A DNA stretch of 64,000 bases. Source: Raineya sp. Its GTDB lineage: Bacteria > Bacteroidota > Bacteroidia > Cytophagales > Thermonemataceae. The position numbers were made by a program, and so were the translations under genes. How positions within the stretch are numbered: position 1 is the stretch's first letter; every line of letters begins with the position of its first letter. Location of the stretch: contig JALONN010000009.1 of NCBI GenBank assembly GCA_025454915.1, positions 186,001-250,000 on the forward strand. The letters run 5' to 3'. Of this stretch, positions 39,593 through 47,555 are shown piece by piece. The notes under the pieces were generated by a model. The model made no database searches, had not been told where the DNA came from, and saw only the letters and a program-made list of their open reading frames with translations.

Positions 39593-40003
39593 ATGAAAAA
39601 AACATCAGCTTTCACACTTTTTTTAATGATTTTGTCAATTCTTGCTTTTGGACAAAACATAAATTACAAAACATTAAAAACAACTGAAAAATATAGTTTT
39701 TTCAGTAAAGATGGAAGGGGAGTAGAGTTTTATGCAGAGTTCTATGTACATAAAAAAGATTTATTTGGAAAGACAAAAGTAGTAGGATATTTATCATTTA
39801 CAGACCAAAACGGACAAAATAAAACACTAACATTTACGAGAAAAAAACAATTTGGAAATTATACAAACGCTTTTGGTAGCTATACATTTGATGACATAAA
39901 TGGATATTTTTCACTGACAGGAAACGGAAAAGGGAGAGGAGGCAAAACATTACAAATTTTTGAAGGTGGTGAGGAAACATATTTAGGAGAAACAAGATAT
40001 TGA
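39593..40003 (+). CDS. secreted protein, candidate lysogenic-conversion cargo
   Basis: Signal peptide; located between repressor and att. Confidence 0.55.
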   Translation: MKKTSAFTLFLMILSILAFGQNINYKTLKTTEKYSFFSKDGRGVEFYAEFYVHKKDLFGKTKVVGYLSFTDQNGQNKTLTFTRKKQFGNYTNAFGSYTFDDINGYFSLTGNGKGRGGKTLQIFEGGEETYLGETRY

Positions 40004-40049
40004 TAACTTGCCATCAATAGTGTTCAAAAAAGTATATGAAGAAAAATTT

Positions 40050-40111
40050 TGCGTCAGTTTTGCGTCAGTAATACCCAAAAAATACTAAAAAATATTACTC
40101 GTCAGTGAGTA
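40050..40111 (+). promoter_or_regulatory. right arm-type integrase binding sites (3 x CGTCAGT)
   Basis: TGCGTCAGTTTTGCGTCAGTAA ... TTACTCGTCAGTGAG. Confidence 0.65.
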
Positions 40112-40160
40112 AAAAGTGTAAATAAATGAAAATTAAAGGCTTATATTGTAGAATTGATAT

Positions 40161-40175
40161 TCCCGTCCATTCCGC
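40161..40175 (+). repeat. att copy 2 (junction of elements 1 and 2)
   Basis: TCCCGTCCATTCCGC. Confidence 0.88.
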
Positions 40176-40349
40176 AACTAAATGTAATTATAGTAAAAAA
40201 AGGGTACTAAATAAAAATAGTACCCTTTTTCTTTTCTCTCTTTGGGTTACTTATTCGGTTGCCCCTTCAATTTCTCTCGGTGTCCCTCTTGGTAAAGTTG
40301 CATGAAAAATGCTTGGTATTTTCTCTTTTTATGGTAGAAACTCAAAAAT

Positions 40350-41525
40350 ATGAAAATCCTTTTTTGGATTCGCAAGGCGAAAAAAAACAAGGTCAATACA
40401 TCTCCTTTGTATTGTCGTATCACAGTTGAGGGCGTACGCTCTCCTGATTTTAGTACATCTGTTAGGGTAAATCCTACGGAATGGAACGCAAAGGCTCAAA
40501 AAATAGATGGTAATTCGGATTCTGTGAAAATTAGAAACTCTAAATTATCTACTATTAAAAATCGTCTGGACTTAATCTATTTGGATTTAGAAACTAAACA
40601 AGTCCATTTTTCTGCAAGAACTATCTATGATATTTACTTTGGAAAAAAGAAAGATATTAGTTTCTCGGAGGCAATAGAAATGTATCAGAATTACAAAACA
40701 AAAACAGTAAAAAAGGAATCTACCAAAGATAAAATAAAATCCCTACTCAAAAATATTTCTTCTTATTCCTCTAAAAATGGTTTATCCTCTAAAATAATTC
40801 ATGAAATTTCTCCGAGTGATATTGAAAATATGCTTTTCTATTTCTCCCAACAACTCAATAATAAAGGTAAAAAATGGAGTAATGACCATATAGCAAAACA
40901 TTTAGGGCATATCAAAGGAGTTTTTAAATACTGTATAAAGTTTGGTTATATGAGTTCTACCAATAGAATAGATTTTGTAGAATGGCATAAAGATAAGCCC
41001 AAAGACTTAATTTATTTAACATCTGAAGAACTGGCAAGATTAGAAAATTTTGAAAGTGTAGAACGTCTGGAACGTATCAAAGATGTATTTTTATTTGCTT
41101 GCTATACTGGTTTGAGTTATTCAGATTTAAAAAAACTTTCTGATGATGACTTCTTTACTGGTATAGATGGTAGAAAATGGCTTTCTATTTCAAGACAAAA
41201 AACTGAAAATCCTGTAAAATTACCTCTCATACAAAGGGCTGTAAATATTATTGATAAATACGGAGGCTTGGGAAAACTTCCAATACTGACAAATCAAAAA
41301 TATAATGCCTACCTCAAAGAAATTGACACAATTTGTAAAATAAACAAAGAACTTACTACCCACGTAGCAAGGAAAACCTTTTGTGTAATGGCTTTGAATG
41401 TGTGGGATGTTCCAATAGAAACAGTTTCGGCAATGGCTGGACATAAGAAAATACAAACTACACAAAAATATTACCTTACAGTTTTAGAAAAGAAAATCAG
41501 TAGGGATATGCAAAAAGTTTTGTAG
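40350..41525 (+). CDS. tyrosine recombinase/integrase with Arm-DNA-binding domain (element 2)
   Basis: MKILFWIRKAKKNKVNTSPLYCRITVEGVRSPDFSTSVRVNPTEWNAKAQ; ACYTGLSYSDL, HVARKTFCV, GHKKIQTTQKYY. Confidence 0.95.
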   Translation: MKILFWIRKAKKNKVNTSPLYCRITVEGVRSPDFSTSVRVNPTEWNAKAQKIDGNSDSVKIRNSKLSTIKNRLDLIYLDLETKQVHFSARTIYDIYFGKKKDISFSEAIEMYQNYKTKTVKKESTKDKIKSLLKNISSYSSKNGLSSKIIHEISPSDIENMLFYFSQQLNNKGKKWSNDHIAKHLGHIKGVFKYCIKFGYMSSTNRIDFVEWHKDKPKDLIYLTSEELARLENFESVERLERIKDVFLFACYTGLSYSDLKKLSDDDFFTGIDGRKWLSISRQKTENPVKLPLIQRAVNIIDKYGGLGKLPILTNQKYNAYLKEIDTICKINKELTTHVARKTFCVMALNVWDVPIETVSAMAGHKKIQTTQKYYLTVLEKKISRDMQKVL

Positions 41526-41531
41526 TTAGTT

Positions 41532-41566
41532 GGTAGGGGTGAAGGCTGTAAAGCCTGCCCCCTACC
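41532..41566. repeat. 35-bp hairpin repeat, copy 1
   Basis: GGTAGGGGTGAAGGCTGTAAAGCCTGCCCCCTACC, identical to 44567-44601. Confidence 0.9.
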
Positions 41567-41575
41567 TTTTTCAAA

Positions 41576-41693
41576 GTGATACCAAAAACAGCCTTGGAGC
41601 TGCTGCCCCTGGTTCAATTTTGGTATCACTTTTTATAGAAATCGGAGGTGATCATTCACCTGCAGATGAAAAAAATCTTGCTTTTTGGTATCA
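41576..41693 (+). repeat. 118-bp repeat, copy A
   Basis: Shares GTTCAATTTTGGTATCACTTTTTATARAAAT...GGAGGTGATC...CTTTTTGGTATCA with B and C. Confidence 0.9.
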
Positions 41694-42164
41694 GATATTT
41701 ACATCTCTTGCAAAAACATCTTTAAAGCCTATATTTTCCCAAACATACGTATTTGTTCTGTAAACATAGGATTGTACTATGATTCTGGCAGGGTAATCAA
41801 AACCTTTTCCACGATAAGAAATAGTATTATAAAGGCTAAATGTAGTACCTAAAGTATTTATTTGTGTTTCGTACCATTGGGAAGGACTTTGAAAAGTATT
41901 GTTTAGATAATTATATTCATGAACTCTGAAACGGATTTTTTTTATATGTCCTTCGGTGTTCTCCTGTCCATTATCTGTTTTAAACTGCCAAATATATACC
42001 TGAAATTCAGTTTCTCTGTCTAAAACTCTACTGAATGGATAAGATGATAAATTTAGATAATTTAAACGCCTTGCGTTTTCTTCTTTTTCTGGTGGCTCTA
42101 TGGGCTTTTGATTACAGCCAAATACAAGTGATAAGCTAACCAAAATAAAAACTAATTTTTTCAT
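41691..42164 (-). CDS. lipoprotein
   Basis: Lipobox LSLVFGCNQ; its stop codon lies in repeat A. Confidence 0.6.
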   Translation of the reverse strand: MKKLVFILVSLSLVFGCNQKPIEPPEKEENARRLNYLNLSSYPFSRVLDRETEFQVYIWQFKTDNGQENTEGHIKKIRFRVHEYNYLNNTFQSPSQWYETQINTLGTTFSLYNTISYRGKGFDYPARIIVQSYVYRTNTYVWENIGFKDVFARDVNI

Positions 42165-42248
42165 ACTACATTTTGTGTTTGATGGAATACAAAAATTTTA
42201 GAATTTATTTTAATAATCAAATTAGTTTGATTAATTATTTATTGTCTT

Positions 42249-43166
42249 TTATTCATTATCATACTTTATATCAGCAGAAATATATAAAACTATATTTCCT
42301 GTATTTCTGCTTTTGTATTTATTGGAGCTAAACCATTTTTTATTATCCATAAATGAAGTCCAATAACCTTGTGAATAGTCGTTTTTAAGGCGTGGAGAAT
42401 ATCCGTAGATGGTAGGGGAAACTTTACTTTTTATTTCTGATTTTTCATTTCCCATAAGGTCAATACCTACAAAAAAACCCTCTTTAGGACAAATAATTTT
42501 ATAATCTTCAATATTGATACTCAAAACTCCTGATTTTGAAACCTCATAAATTATATTTTTATCTGTTATATCCTTGTCTGGTGCTTTTGTAAACTGATTT
42601 TGTGTATAAAATCTAATCCTTATTTTATTTGTAGGATTGATATTTTCAGTTTTAGTATTGATATAGATAGTTTTGATAATTCCCTCTCTCTTTTCTTCAT
42701 TTTCTAAATAAAATGCATATTGAGTACCTTTTACACCATTTAATGAAAATTGATGTTTTTTAAATCCTTTATGATATTCTCCAATCCTTTTTTTATAAAA
42801 TGAGGTTTTTTTGCTTTTTACTTCTATTGCTTCAATTTGGCTGTTATCTTCCTGAAGAGTAATAATTTTTGGATAATCAGTATAAAATATACTCTTTGAA
42901 TGATAACCTACGGCGTTAATATGCAAACTATCCGCTTTTTCCTTTGGAAACTTGAAAATTACATTTCCTAAACTGTCTGAATATGTACCTATTTGATGCC
43001 TTCCTAATGATACGCTGGCATATGGTATGCCTCTTTTTTCAAAATCTACGATTCTAAAAGAAACAATCAATTCTTGACCTTTTGAATTTAAAGCCAAGAA
43101 TTGAAGTGAAAAAGCTATGAAATAACGTAGAATTAACAAACTGTATCTGATTCTTCTGATGTCCAT
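42249..43166 (-). CDS. carboxypeptidase-like regulatory domain surface protein
   Basis: FRIVDFEKRGIPYASVSLGRHQIGTYSDSLGNVIFKFP. Confidence 0.65.
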   Translation of the reverse strand: MDIRRIRYSLLILRYFIAFSLQFLALNSKGQELIVSFRIVDFEKRGIPYASVSLGRHQIGTYSDSLGNVIFKFPKEKADSLHINAVGYHSKSIFYTDYPKIITLQEDNSQIEAIEVKSKKTSFYKKRIGEYHKGFKKHQFSLNGVKGTQYAFYLENEEKREGIIKTIYINTKTENINPTNKIRIRFYTQNQFTKAPDKDITDKNIIYEVSKSGVLSINIEDYKIICPKEGFFVGIDLMGNEKSEIKSKVSPTIYGYSPRLKNDYSQGYWTSFMDNKKWFSSNKYKSRNTGNIVLYISADIKYDNE

Positions 43167-43339
43167 AAAAGTATCCCAAATAAATAATAACCGTATGTTG
43201 TGGTAATCATTGCACAGCCATTTTGTAATGAATAACTACTTTGGCTTATTACTTTTCTTGCCTCAGCCTTCTGAATATTGGCTAAACTTAAAAATAATAC
43301 TGTCAAAAAAACTACAAAACCTTTCTTTGAATTTTTCAT
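43133..43339 (-). CDS. small secreted protein
   Basis: Signal peptide, 68 aa. Confidence 0.5.
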   Translation of the reverse strand: MKNSKKGFVVFLTVLFLSLANIQKAEARKVISQSSYSLQNGCAMITTTYGYYLFGILLWTSEESDTVC

Positions 43340-43443
43340 AATGATAAATATTTAGAGTGAATAATTAAAAAAATTATTTCTGCAAAAATAAACCATAAAA
43401 ATCAAATTTATTCTAATTACTTATGTTTTTTACTATTTAGTTT

Positions 43444-43561
43444 GTGGTATCAAAATACCTGCTGCAGCTATTGCCCCTGGTTCAATTTTGGTATCACTTT
43501 TTATAAAAATTGGAGGTGATCACCTACCCATGAGAGAGATAAATTTTACTTTTTGGTATCA
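43444..43561 (+). repeat. 118-bp repeat, copy B
   Basis: Same length and order of motifs as copies A and C. Confidence 0.9.
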
Positions 43562-43830
43562 AAATACTTATAAAATAGTTTTTCAAATAAATCGAAACCC
43601 GTTTCTTTAAGAGCATCTTTATACTTTTCTTTTGTATTATAAAAATCATTACCAATATCTTCTTGTTCCATAATGTAGCTATCCACAAAAACCTCCATTA
43701 GTTTGTATAAAGTTGTATGATAATTTGGATAGTTATTTTCTATCAATGTGAACGCAAATAGAATATTGGCTTCATTGTGAGAGGTACATAATTCTACTAA
43801 TTTATCTGATTCCTCTTCGGATGGCTTCAT
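43546..43830 (-). CDS. hypothetical protein
   Basis: C-terminus (DTKK*) encoded by repeat B. Confidence 0.5.
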   Translation of the reverse strand: MKPSEEESDKLVELCTSHNEANILFAFTLIENNYPNYHTTLYKLMEVFVDSYIMEQEDIGNDFYNTKEKYKDALKETGFDLFEKLFYKYFDTKK

Positions 43831-43832
43831 AA

Positions 43833-44153
43833 TTATTTATGTTTTTTACTATGGGCGTTTAGGCTGTTTTGTGATGGGAAACTCTCCCCGCAATTTTTGC
43901 AAGTAAATGTTTTTTCAGTTGGCAAATTTTCGGAAACCTCTTTTTTGATTTCGCTTTTCATTTCGGAAACCTTCGCAATTTCCGCAAATTGGGGGTTTTT
44001 CTCCTTTTTGGACTCAATAAAATCAAGTATAAAAATGCCCTGATAGTTACATTTGAAAATTAAATACTTGATGGCTTGGTTTCTCTCGGAGGTAGGCAAT
44101 CTTTCATTTTGGGACTTTTCCCAAAGCTCATTCATTTCATTTATTGACTTCAT
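43833..44153 (-). CDS. C2H2-type zinc finger protein
   Basis: FTCKNCGESFPSQNSLNAHSKKH. Confidence 0.8.
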   Translation of the reverse strand: MKSINEMNELWEKSQNERLPTSERNQAIKYLIFKCNYQGIFILDFIESKKEKNPQFAEIAKVSEMKSEIKKEVSENLPTEKTFTCKNCGESFPSQNSLNAHSKKHK

Positions 44154-44235
44154 GGAAATACTTTTTATATTTGTGAGTAATTCAACTAAAAGTTGAATTG
44201 ATTTGAATAAATAGAGGCTGGAGATTCTCCTACCT

Positions 44236-44511
44236 CTATTTTTGTTTTATCAATTCAGCTAATAAATTACTTTTTTCCTCAAGCGTGGTTTTTAAGGCTT
44301 CCATATGTAGGAAAGTCTTTTTAATATCTGTTAGTTCTTGTTCGGCTGTATCTGCTCTTTTAATTTGTTTTTGTAGTTCCTTCTTAACCTTCGTATAGTC
44401 CAGTATAATTGCTTCAATAGTTGCATTTTGGGAAAAGTCCTTAAAATAATTCTCTTTGAGTTTTTCTAATGCTTCTTTTCCTGTGTCTGTCAATCGGAGT
44501 GTTTGAGCCAT
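44236..44511 (-). CDS. coiled-coil protein
   Basis: MAQTLRLTDTGKEALEKLKENYF; ORF track start extends through hairpin repeats. Confidence 0.55.
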   Translation of the reverse strand: MAQTLRLTDTGKEALEKLKENYFKDFSQNATIEAIILDYTKVKKELQKQIKRADTAEQELTDIKKTFLHMEALKTTLEEKSNLLAELIKQK

Positions 44512-44566
44512 AATTTTAGAGTTTAGATTTATAAAATTTGTCCGTAAAAATGTAGGTATTAAAATT

Positions 44567-44601
44567 GGTAGGGGTGAAGGCTGTAAAGCCTGCCCCCTAC
44601 C
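44567..44601. repeat. 35-bp hairpin repeat, copy 2
   Basis: Identical to 41532-41566. Confidence 0.9.
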
Positions 44602-44602
44602 T

Positions 44603-44655
44603 GCTTTTGTGTGTGTTGCCCTGTACGATAAGTACAAAGGGCATACACACAAAGC
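44603..44655. repeat. long hairpin H1 with GCCCTGTACGATAAGTACAAAGGGC tip
   Basis: GCTTTTGTGTGTGT...ACACACAAAGC arms. Confidence 0.85.
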
Positions 44656-44656
44656 A

Positions 44657-44791
44657 ATTAATTGAAAAAATCTATTGTATCAGGTAACACTGGCAAATAT
44701 TTCCAATAGTCTTTTACTTTTTCTATTGGGGTGTTTCCTACATAATATTTTCCGTTTTTGCCTTTTCTAAGTTTCTTTTTATGATTTTCCA
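44657..44791 (-). CDS. 44-aa hypothetical protein
   Basis: MENHKKKLRKGKNGKYYVGNTPIEKVKDYWKYLPVLPDTIDFFN; ends at hairpin H1. Confidence 0.45.
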
Positions 44792-44803
44792 TGATTTAAA
44801 AAG

Positions 44804-45172
44804 TTAAATTGATTTGAATTCTATGTGTTTTTTGATAAAATCTATAAAGTTGGGTTTTACTGATAATTCTTTTCCTTCCTCGTCTGTTTGTTCTAAAACT
44901 ATGATTGTATTGCCTCCTATCCATCTTTCAAATTCATGTAAAGACCAAAAATATTTATGGTGTTCTGGGTAGGTTTCATCATCATAATAAAATCCATGTT
45001 CTTCATAGTCGAATATGCCTATATTCTTGCAATTCATCTTTTCATATAGATTTTTCAGGTTACAATCAAATTTTTCTAAGAGTGTAACTTTTTGGCTTTC
45101 TGCTTCTATTAAAATGGCTGTTATCATATATGCAAATATGTTTATATGTATATTTGGGGCAAAAAGCCCCAA
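44804..45172 (-). CDS. hypothetical protein
   Basis: ORF; likely start is internal MITAILIEAESQK. Confidence 0.5.
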   Translation of the reverse strand: MGLFAPNIHINIFAYMITAILIEAESQKVTLLEKFDCNLKNLYEKMNCKNIGIFDYEEHGFYYDDETYPEHHKYFWSLHEFERWIGGNTIIVLEQTDEEGKELSVKPNFIDFIKKHIEFKSI

Positions 45173-45176
45173 ATAC

Positions 45177-45464
45177 TTATGATGCTATTGAATAAATTTC
45201 CTCTTCTTTTAAATGAGTTTCTAATAAAGTAACCGCATTAAGAGCTGTAACTATACGGTTTACATCAAATTGCTGTTGAATTTCCTCAATGCTTTCAAAA
45301 TTCAATACTTTACTTTCTAAAGTTCTACAAATTATTTCCGCAAAATGGCAATTAGATAAACTGCTCAAAATAATTTGATACGCAATTTCTGGGCTTTTTT
45401 CTGCTAAAAGCTGTAAATACTCGGCTACTGCTTCGGGGCTGGGTGTTGATTTGATTTCTAACAT
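45177..45464 (-). CDS. hypothetical protein
   Basis: ORF. Confidence 0.5.
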   Translation of the reverse strand: MLEIKSTPSPEAVAEYLQLLAEKSPEIAYQIILSSLSNCHFAEIICRTLESKVLNFESIEEIQQQFDVNRIVTALNAVTLLETHLKEEEIYSIAS

Positions 45465-45618
45465 GATTTTAAGAATTAAAGTGAATTGATTTGATATACA
45501 AATATAAATAAATTCTAAATAAAATCAAATTAATTTGTTTATTTTTTTGTAAAAAGCAAATTAATTTGTATATTTACAATATAAAAACAAATCAATTCAA
45601 CTTTAAAATTTTAATCTT

Positions 45619-46071
45619 ATGAAAGTAGCTATTGTAGGCAGTAGAAGTATTGAAAAACTGCCAAACCAAGTAATTGAAAGGCTTAAAAACCTACGCCCTA
45701 CACATATAATAAGTGGAGGGGCAAAAGGAACGGATACGCTGGCAAACCAATATGCCAAAGAAAACGGACTAAAACTAACTGAATACCTACCAGACTATGA
45801 AAAATATGGAAAACCTGCCCCACATATACGAAACAAAGAAATAGTACAAAATGCAGATACTATAGTAATTGTATGGGATGGCGAAAGTAAAGGAACTTTG
45901 AATGTAAAAAAACTTGCTAAACAGATGGGTAAAAACTTTTTTTTCTATAAGAATGGGATTTTGTTTGAAGGATGCGAAACTATAACACAAACCTCCCTTT
46001 TTACGTCTCTTGTGGGTGTAGGTACAATGTATAATAATTCTGATATTTTTTATAGATATACTGAACACTAA
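45619..46071 (+). CDS. SLOG-fold (DUF2493/YspA-like) protein
   Basis: MKVAIVGSRSI ... ISGGAKGTDTLANQYAKENGLKLTEYLPDYEKYGKPAPHIRNKEIVQNADTIVIVWDGESKGT. Confidence 0.85.
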   Translation: MKVAIVGSRSIEKLPNQVIERLKNLRPTHIISGGAKGTDTLANQYAKENGLKLTEYLPDYEKYGKPAPHIRNKEIVQNADTIVIVWDGESKGTLNVKKLAKQMGKNFFFYKNGILFEGCETITQTSLFTSLVGVGTMYNNSDIFYRYTEH

Positions 46072-46081
46072 GAAAAAAAAC

Positions 46082-46105
46082 GCCCCTGCAATGGAGGGCA
46101 GGGGC
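46082..46105 (+). terminator. hairpin terminator
   Basis: GCCCCTGC-aatggagg-GCAGGGGC-TGTTT. Confidence 0.7.
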
Positions 46106-46130
46106 TGTTTAAATATTAGAGTGTAAGCCA

Positions 46131-46240
46131 AACAACGCCCACACATACACTATAAGAAAATCTTTCTTTTCTGCCCGACTGAGTAGGGGCTACGGCTGGG
46201 CGTTGTGATTCCTACAAAGAAAGTCTTTCTATCCCAGCCG
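46131..46240. other. interlocking hairpin region, possible structured RNA or attC-like site
   Basis: ACAACGCCCA(46132)/TGGGCGTTGT(46197) and CGGCTGGG(46193)/CCCAGCCG(46233). Confidence 0.6.
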
Positions 46241-46282
46241 AACGAAGCCGAAAGTATGGCAAAAAATGCCACAATATTAATT

Positions 46283-46999
46283 TTATTGGAAATTAGATAA
46301 TTGAACTAACAAAGTTCTTGCCTCTTCATCTCTCTGAAACTCTGATTGTGTATCATTAAAGAATACTTTTGTATTTTCATCTTGATTTGCTTCATTGGAT
46401 GTTGAAGCCTGATAAATAGCCGTTTTATTATTATTTGCCCAATTATCATATTGATTAATGATTGTTTGGGCTGTTTCTCTGATTTTAGAAGCTGTCCAAA
46501 CATTTTTCATTTGCTCCAATGACCAAGCAAGTTCTGTAAGCTCCATATTTTTTTGACTAACTAAGATATCCAAATACTTTCCTAAAACTGCTTTTTGGTT
46601 ATTATCTAAATTCCCTATTCTAATAAAATAACCTTTTACAGCCAAGAAAAGTACATAATTTGAAACTTCTTGGTATGTTTCATTATCCTGAAATTCACTT
46701 AAATAAGCTGTTATTCTCTTATCTAAATCAGCAATTTGAGGCAATTCCGATACAGGTTTTGTATTGGCTTTTTCTACAAGCAATGTTATTTGATTATACT
46801 TGTTTTTAAAATTTGCATTTCTGCTGATTTCATTATTTAGAGCGTTTACATCCTCATTTCCATCATAACGAACACTAAAAGAATAATTTTGAGCTGTATT
46901 TATTCTTTGGGCTGTTTTTGGCTCTGTGGTTTCTGTTTTGGTTTCTTGTTTGCAGGCTCCCAAAGATAGAGCAAACATAAATACTAAGGTTTTTTGCAT
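46283..46999 (-). CDS. lipoprotein
   Basis: Lipobox ALSLGACKQ. Confidence 0.6.
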   Translation of the reverse strand: MQKTLVFMFALSLGACKQETKTETTEPKTAQRINTAQNYSFSVRYDGNEDVNALNNEISRNANFKNKYNQITLLVEKANTKPVSELPQIADLDKRITAYLSEFQDNETYQEVSNYVLFLAVKGYFIRIGNLDNNQKAVLGKYLDILVSQKNMELTELAWSLEQMKNVWTASKIRETAQTIINQYDNWANNNKTAIYQASTSNEANQDENTKVFFNDTQSEFQRDEEARTLLVQLSNFQ

Positions 47000-47025
47000 A
47001 ATTTTAAAAAGTTTAAGTTTGAAAA

Positions 47026-47229
47026 TTAACAGGATAGAATATCCCTTGAAGAACGGTACTTTCTGCCATTAATAGAACCTACTTTAATAACAACTGTTCT
47101 ACAATCTGAACTACTAGGACCATATATGGTAGTAGTTACACATACCTCAGCTAATGGCAAATTGATACAATAGCTTTGTAAAATAAATGCTCCCAAGAGT
47201 AATGCCAAAAATTTGCTTTTTCTTCCCAT
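47026..47229 (-). CDS. small secreted Cys-containing protein
   Basis: Signal-peptide-like N-terminus, 67 aa. Confidence 0.5.
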   Translation of the reverse strand: MGRKSKFLALLLGAFILQSYCINLPLAEVCVTTTIYGPSSSDCRTVVIKVGSINGRKYRSSRDILSC

Positions 47230-47324
47230 ACGTTTTTTTGTTTAGATTTTTGAAAAAAAACTTTTACTTTCTGATGCAAAGATACATCAAAATCAAGGCA
47301 TTACGATTAATTTGATTGTATTTA

Positions 47325-47431
47325 TTTTGGTATCAGAATTGAACCAAGGAACACCCCATTTATACCAAATATGATACCAAATTTTCAAAATTCTCATTCA
47401 TGAATATGTATCATTTCTTTTGGTTGGTATC
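47325..47431 (-). repeat. diverged relative (D) of the 118-bp repeat
   Basis: TTTTGGTATCAGAATTGAACCAAGGAACA...TGATACCAAATTT...GGTATCAAAA. Confidence 0.5.
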
Positions 47432-47433
47432 AA

Positions 47434-47500
47434 AAGCCAAAAAACAAGCTATGTATAGAGGGCTTTTGCCCTCGATGCTAAGTTTGTTTTTTTAGGCTTT
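47434..47500. repeat. long imperfect hairpin with GAGGGCttttGCCCTC tip
   Basis: AGCCAAAAAACAA...GAGGGCTTTTGCCCTC...TTGTTTTTTTAGGCTTT. Confidence 0.75.
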
Positions 47501-47501
47501 C

Positions 47502-47554
47502 TTTCTTGCTGAATAGCCCTGTACGATAAGTACAAAGGGCAATGAAGCAAGAAA
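47502..47554. repeat. long hairpin H2 with GCCCTGTACGATAAGTACAAAGGGC tip
   Basis: TTTCTTGCT...AGCAAGAAA arms around the 25-nt tip shared with H1. Confidence 0.85.
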
Positions 47555-47555
47555 A

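Larger units (their letters stand above)
22603..40160. mobile_element. Integrative element 1: putative non-tailed provirus in tRNA-Asp
   Basis: Tyrosine integrase beside tRNA-Asp; 15-bp direct repeat TCCCGTCCATTCCGC at 22603 and 40161; CGTCAGT arm sites at both ends; repressor, primase/helicase, lysozyme. Confidence 0.85.

Noticed and set aside
22603-40160. Tailed prophage interpretation of element 1
   Set aside because: No terminase, portal, HK97-type head, tape-measure or tail-fibre motifs recognised in any ORF
44512-44652. N-terminal extension of ORF 44236-44652
   Set aside because: Runs through two hairpin repeats; likely start is MAQTLRL near 44511
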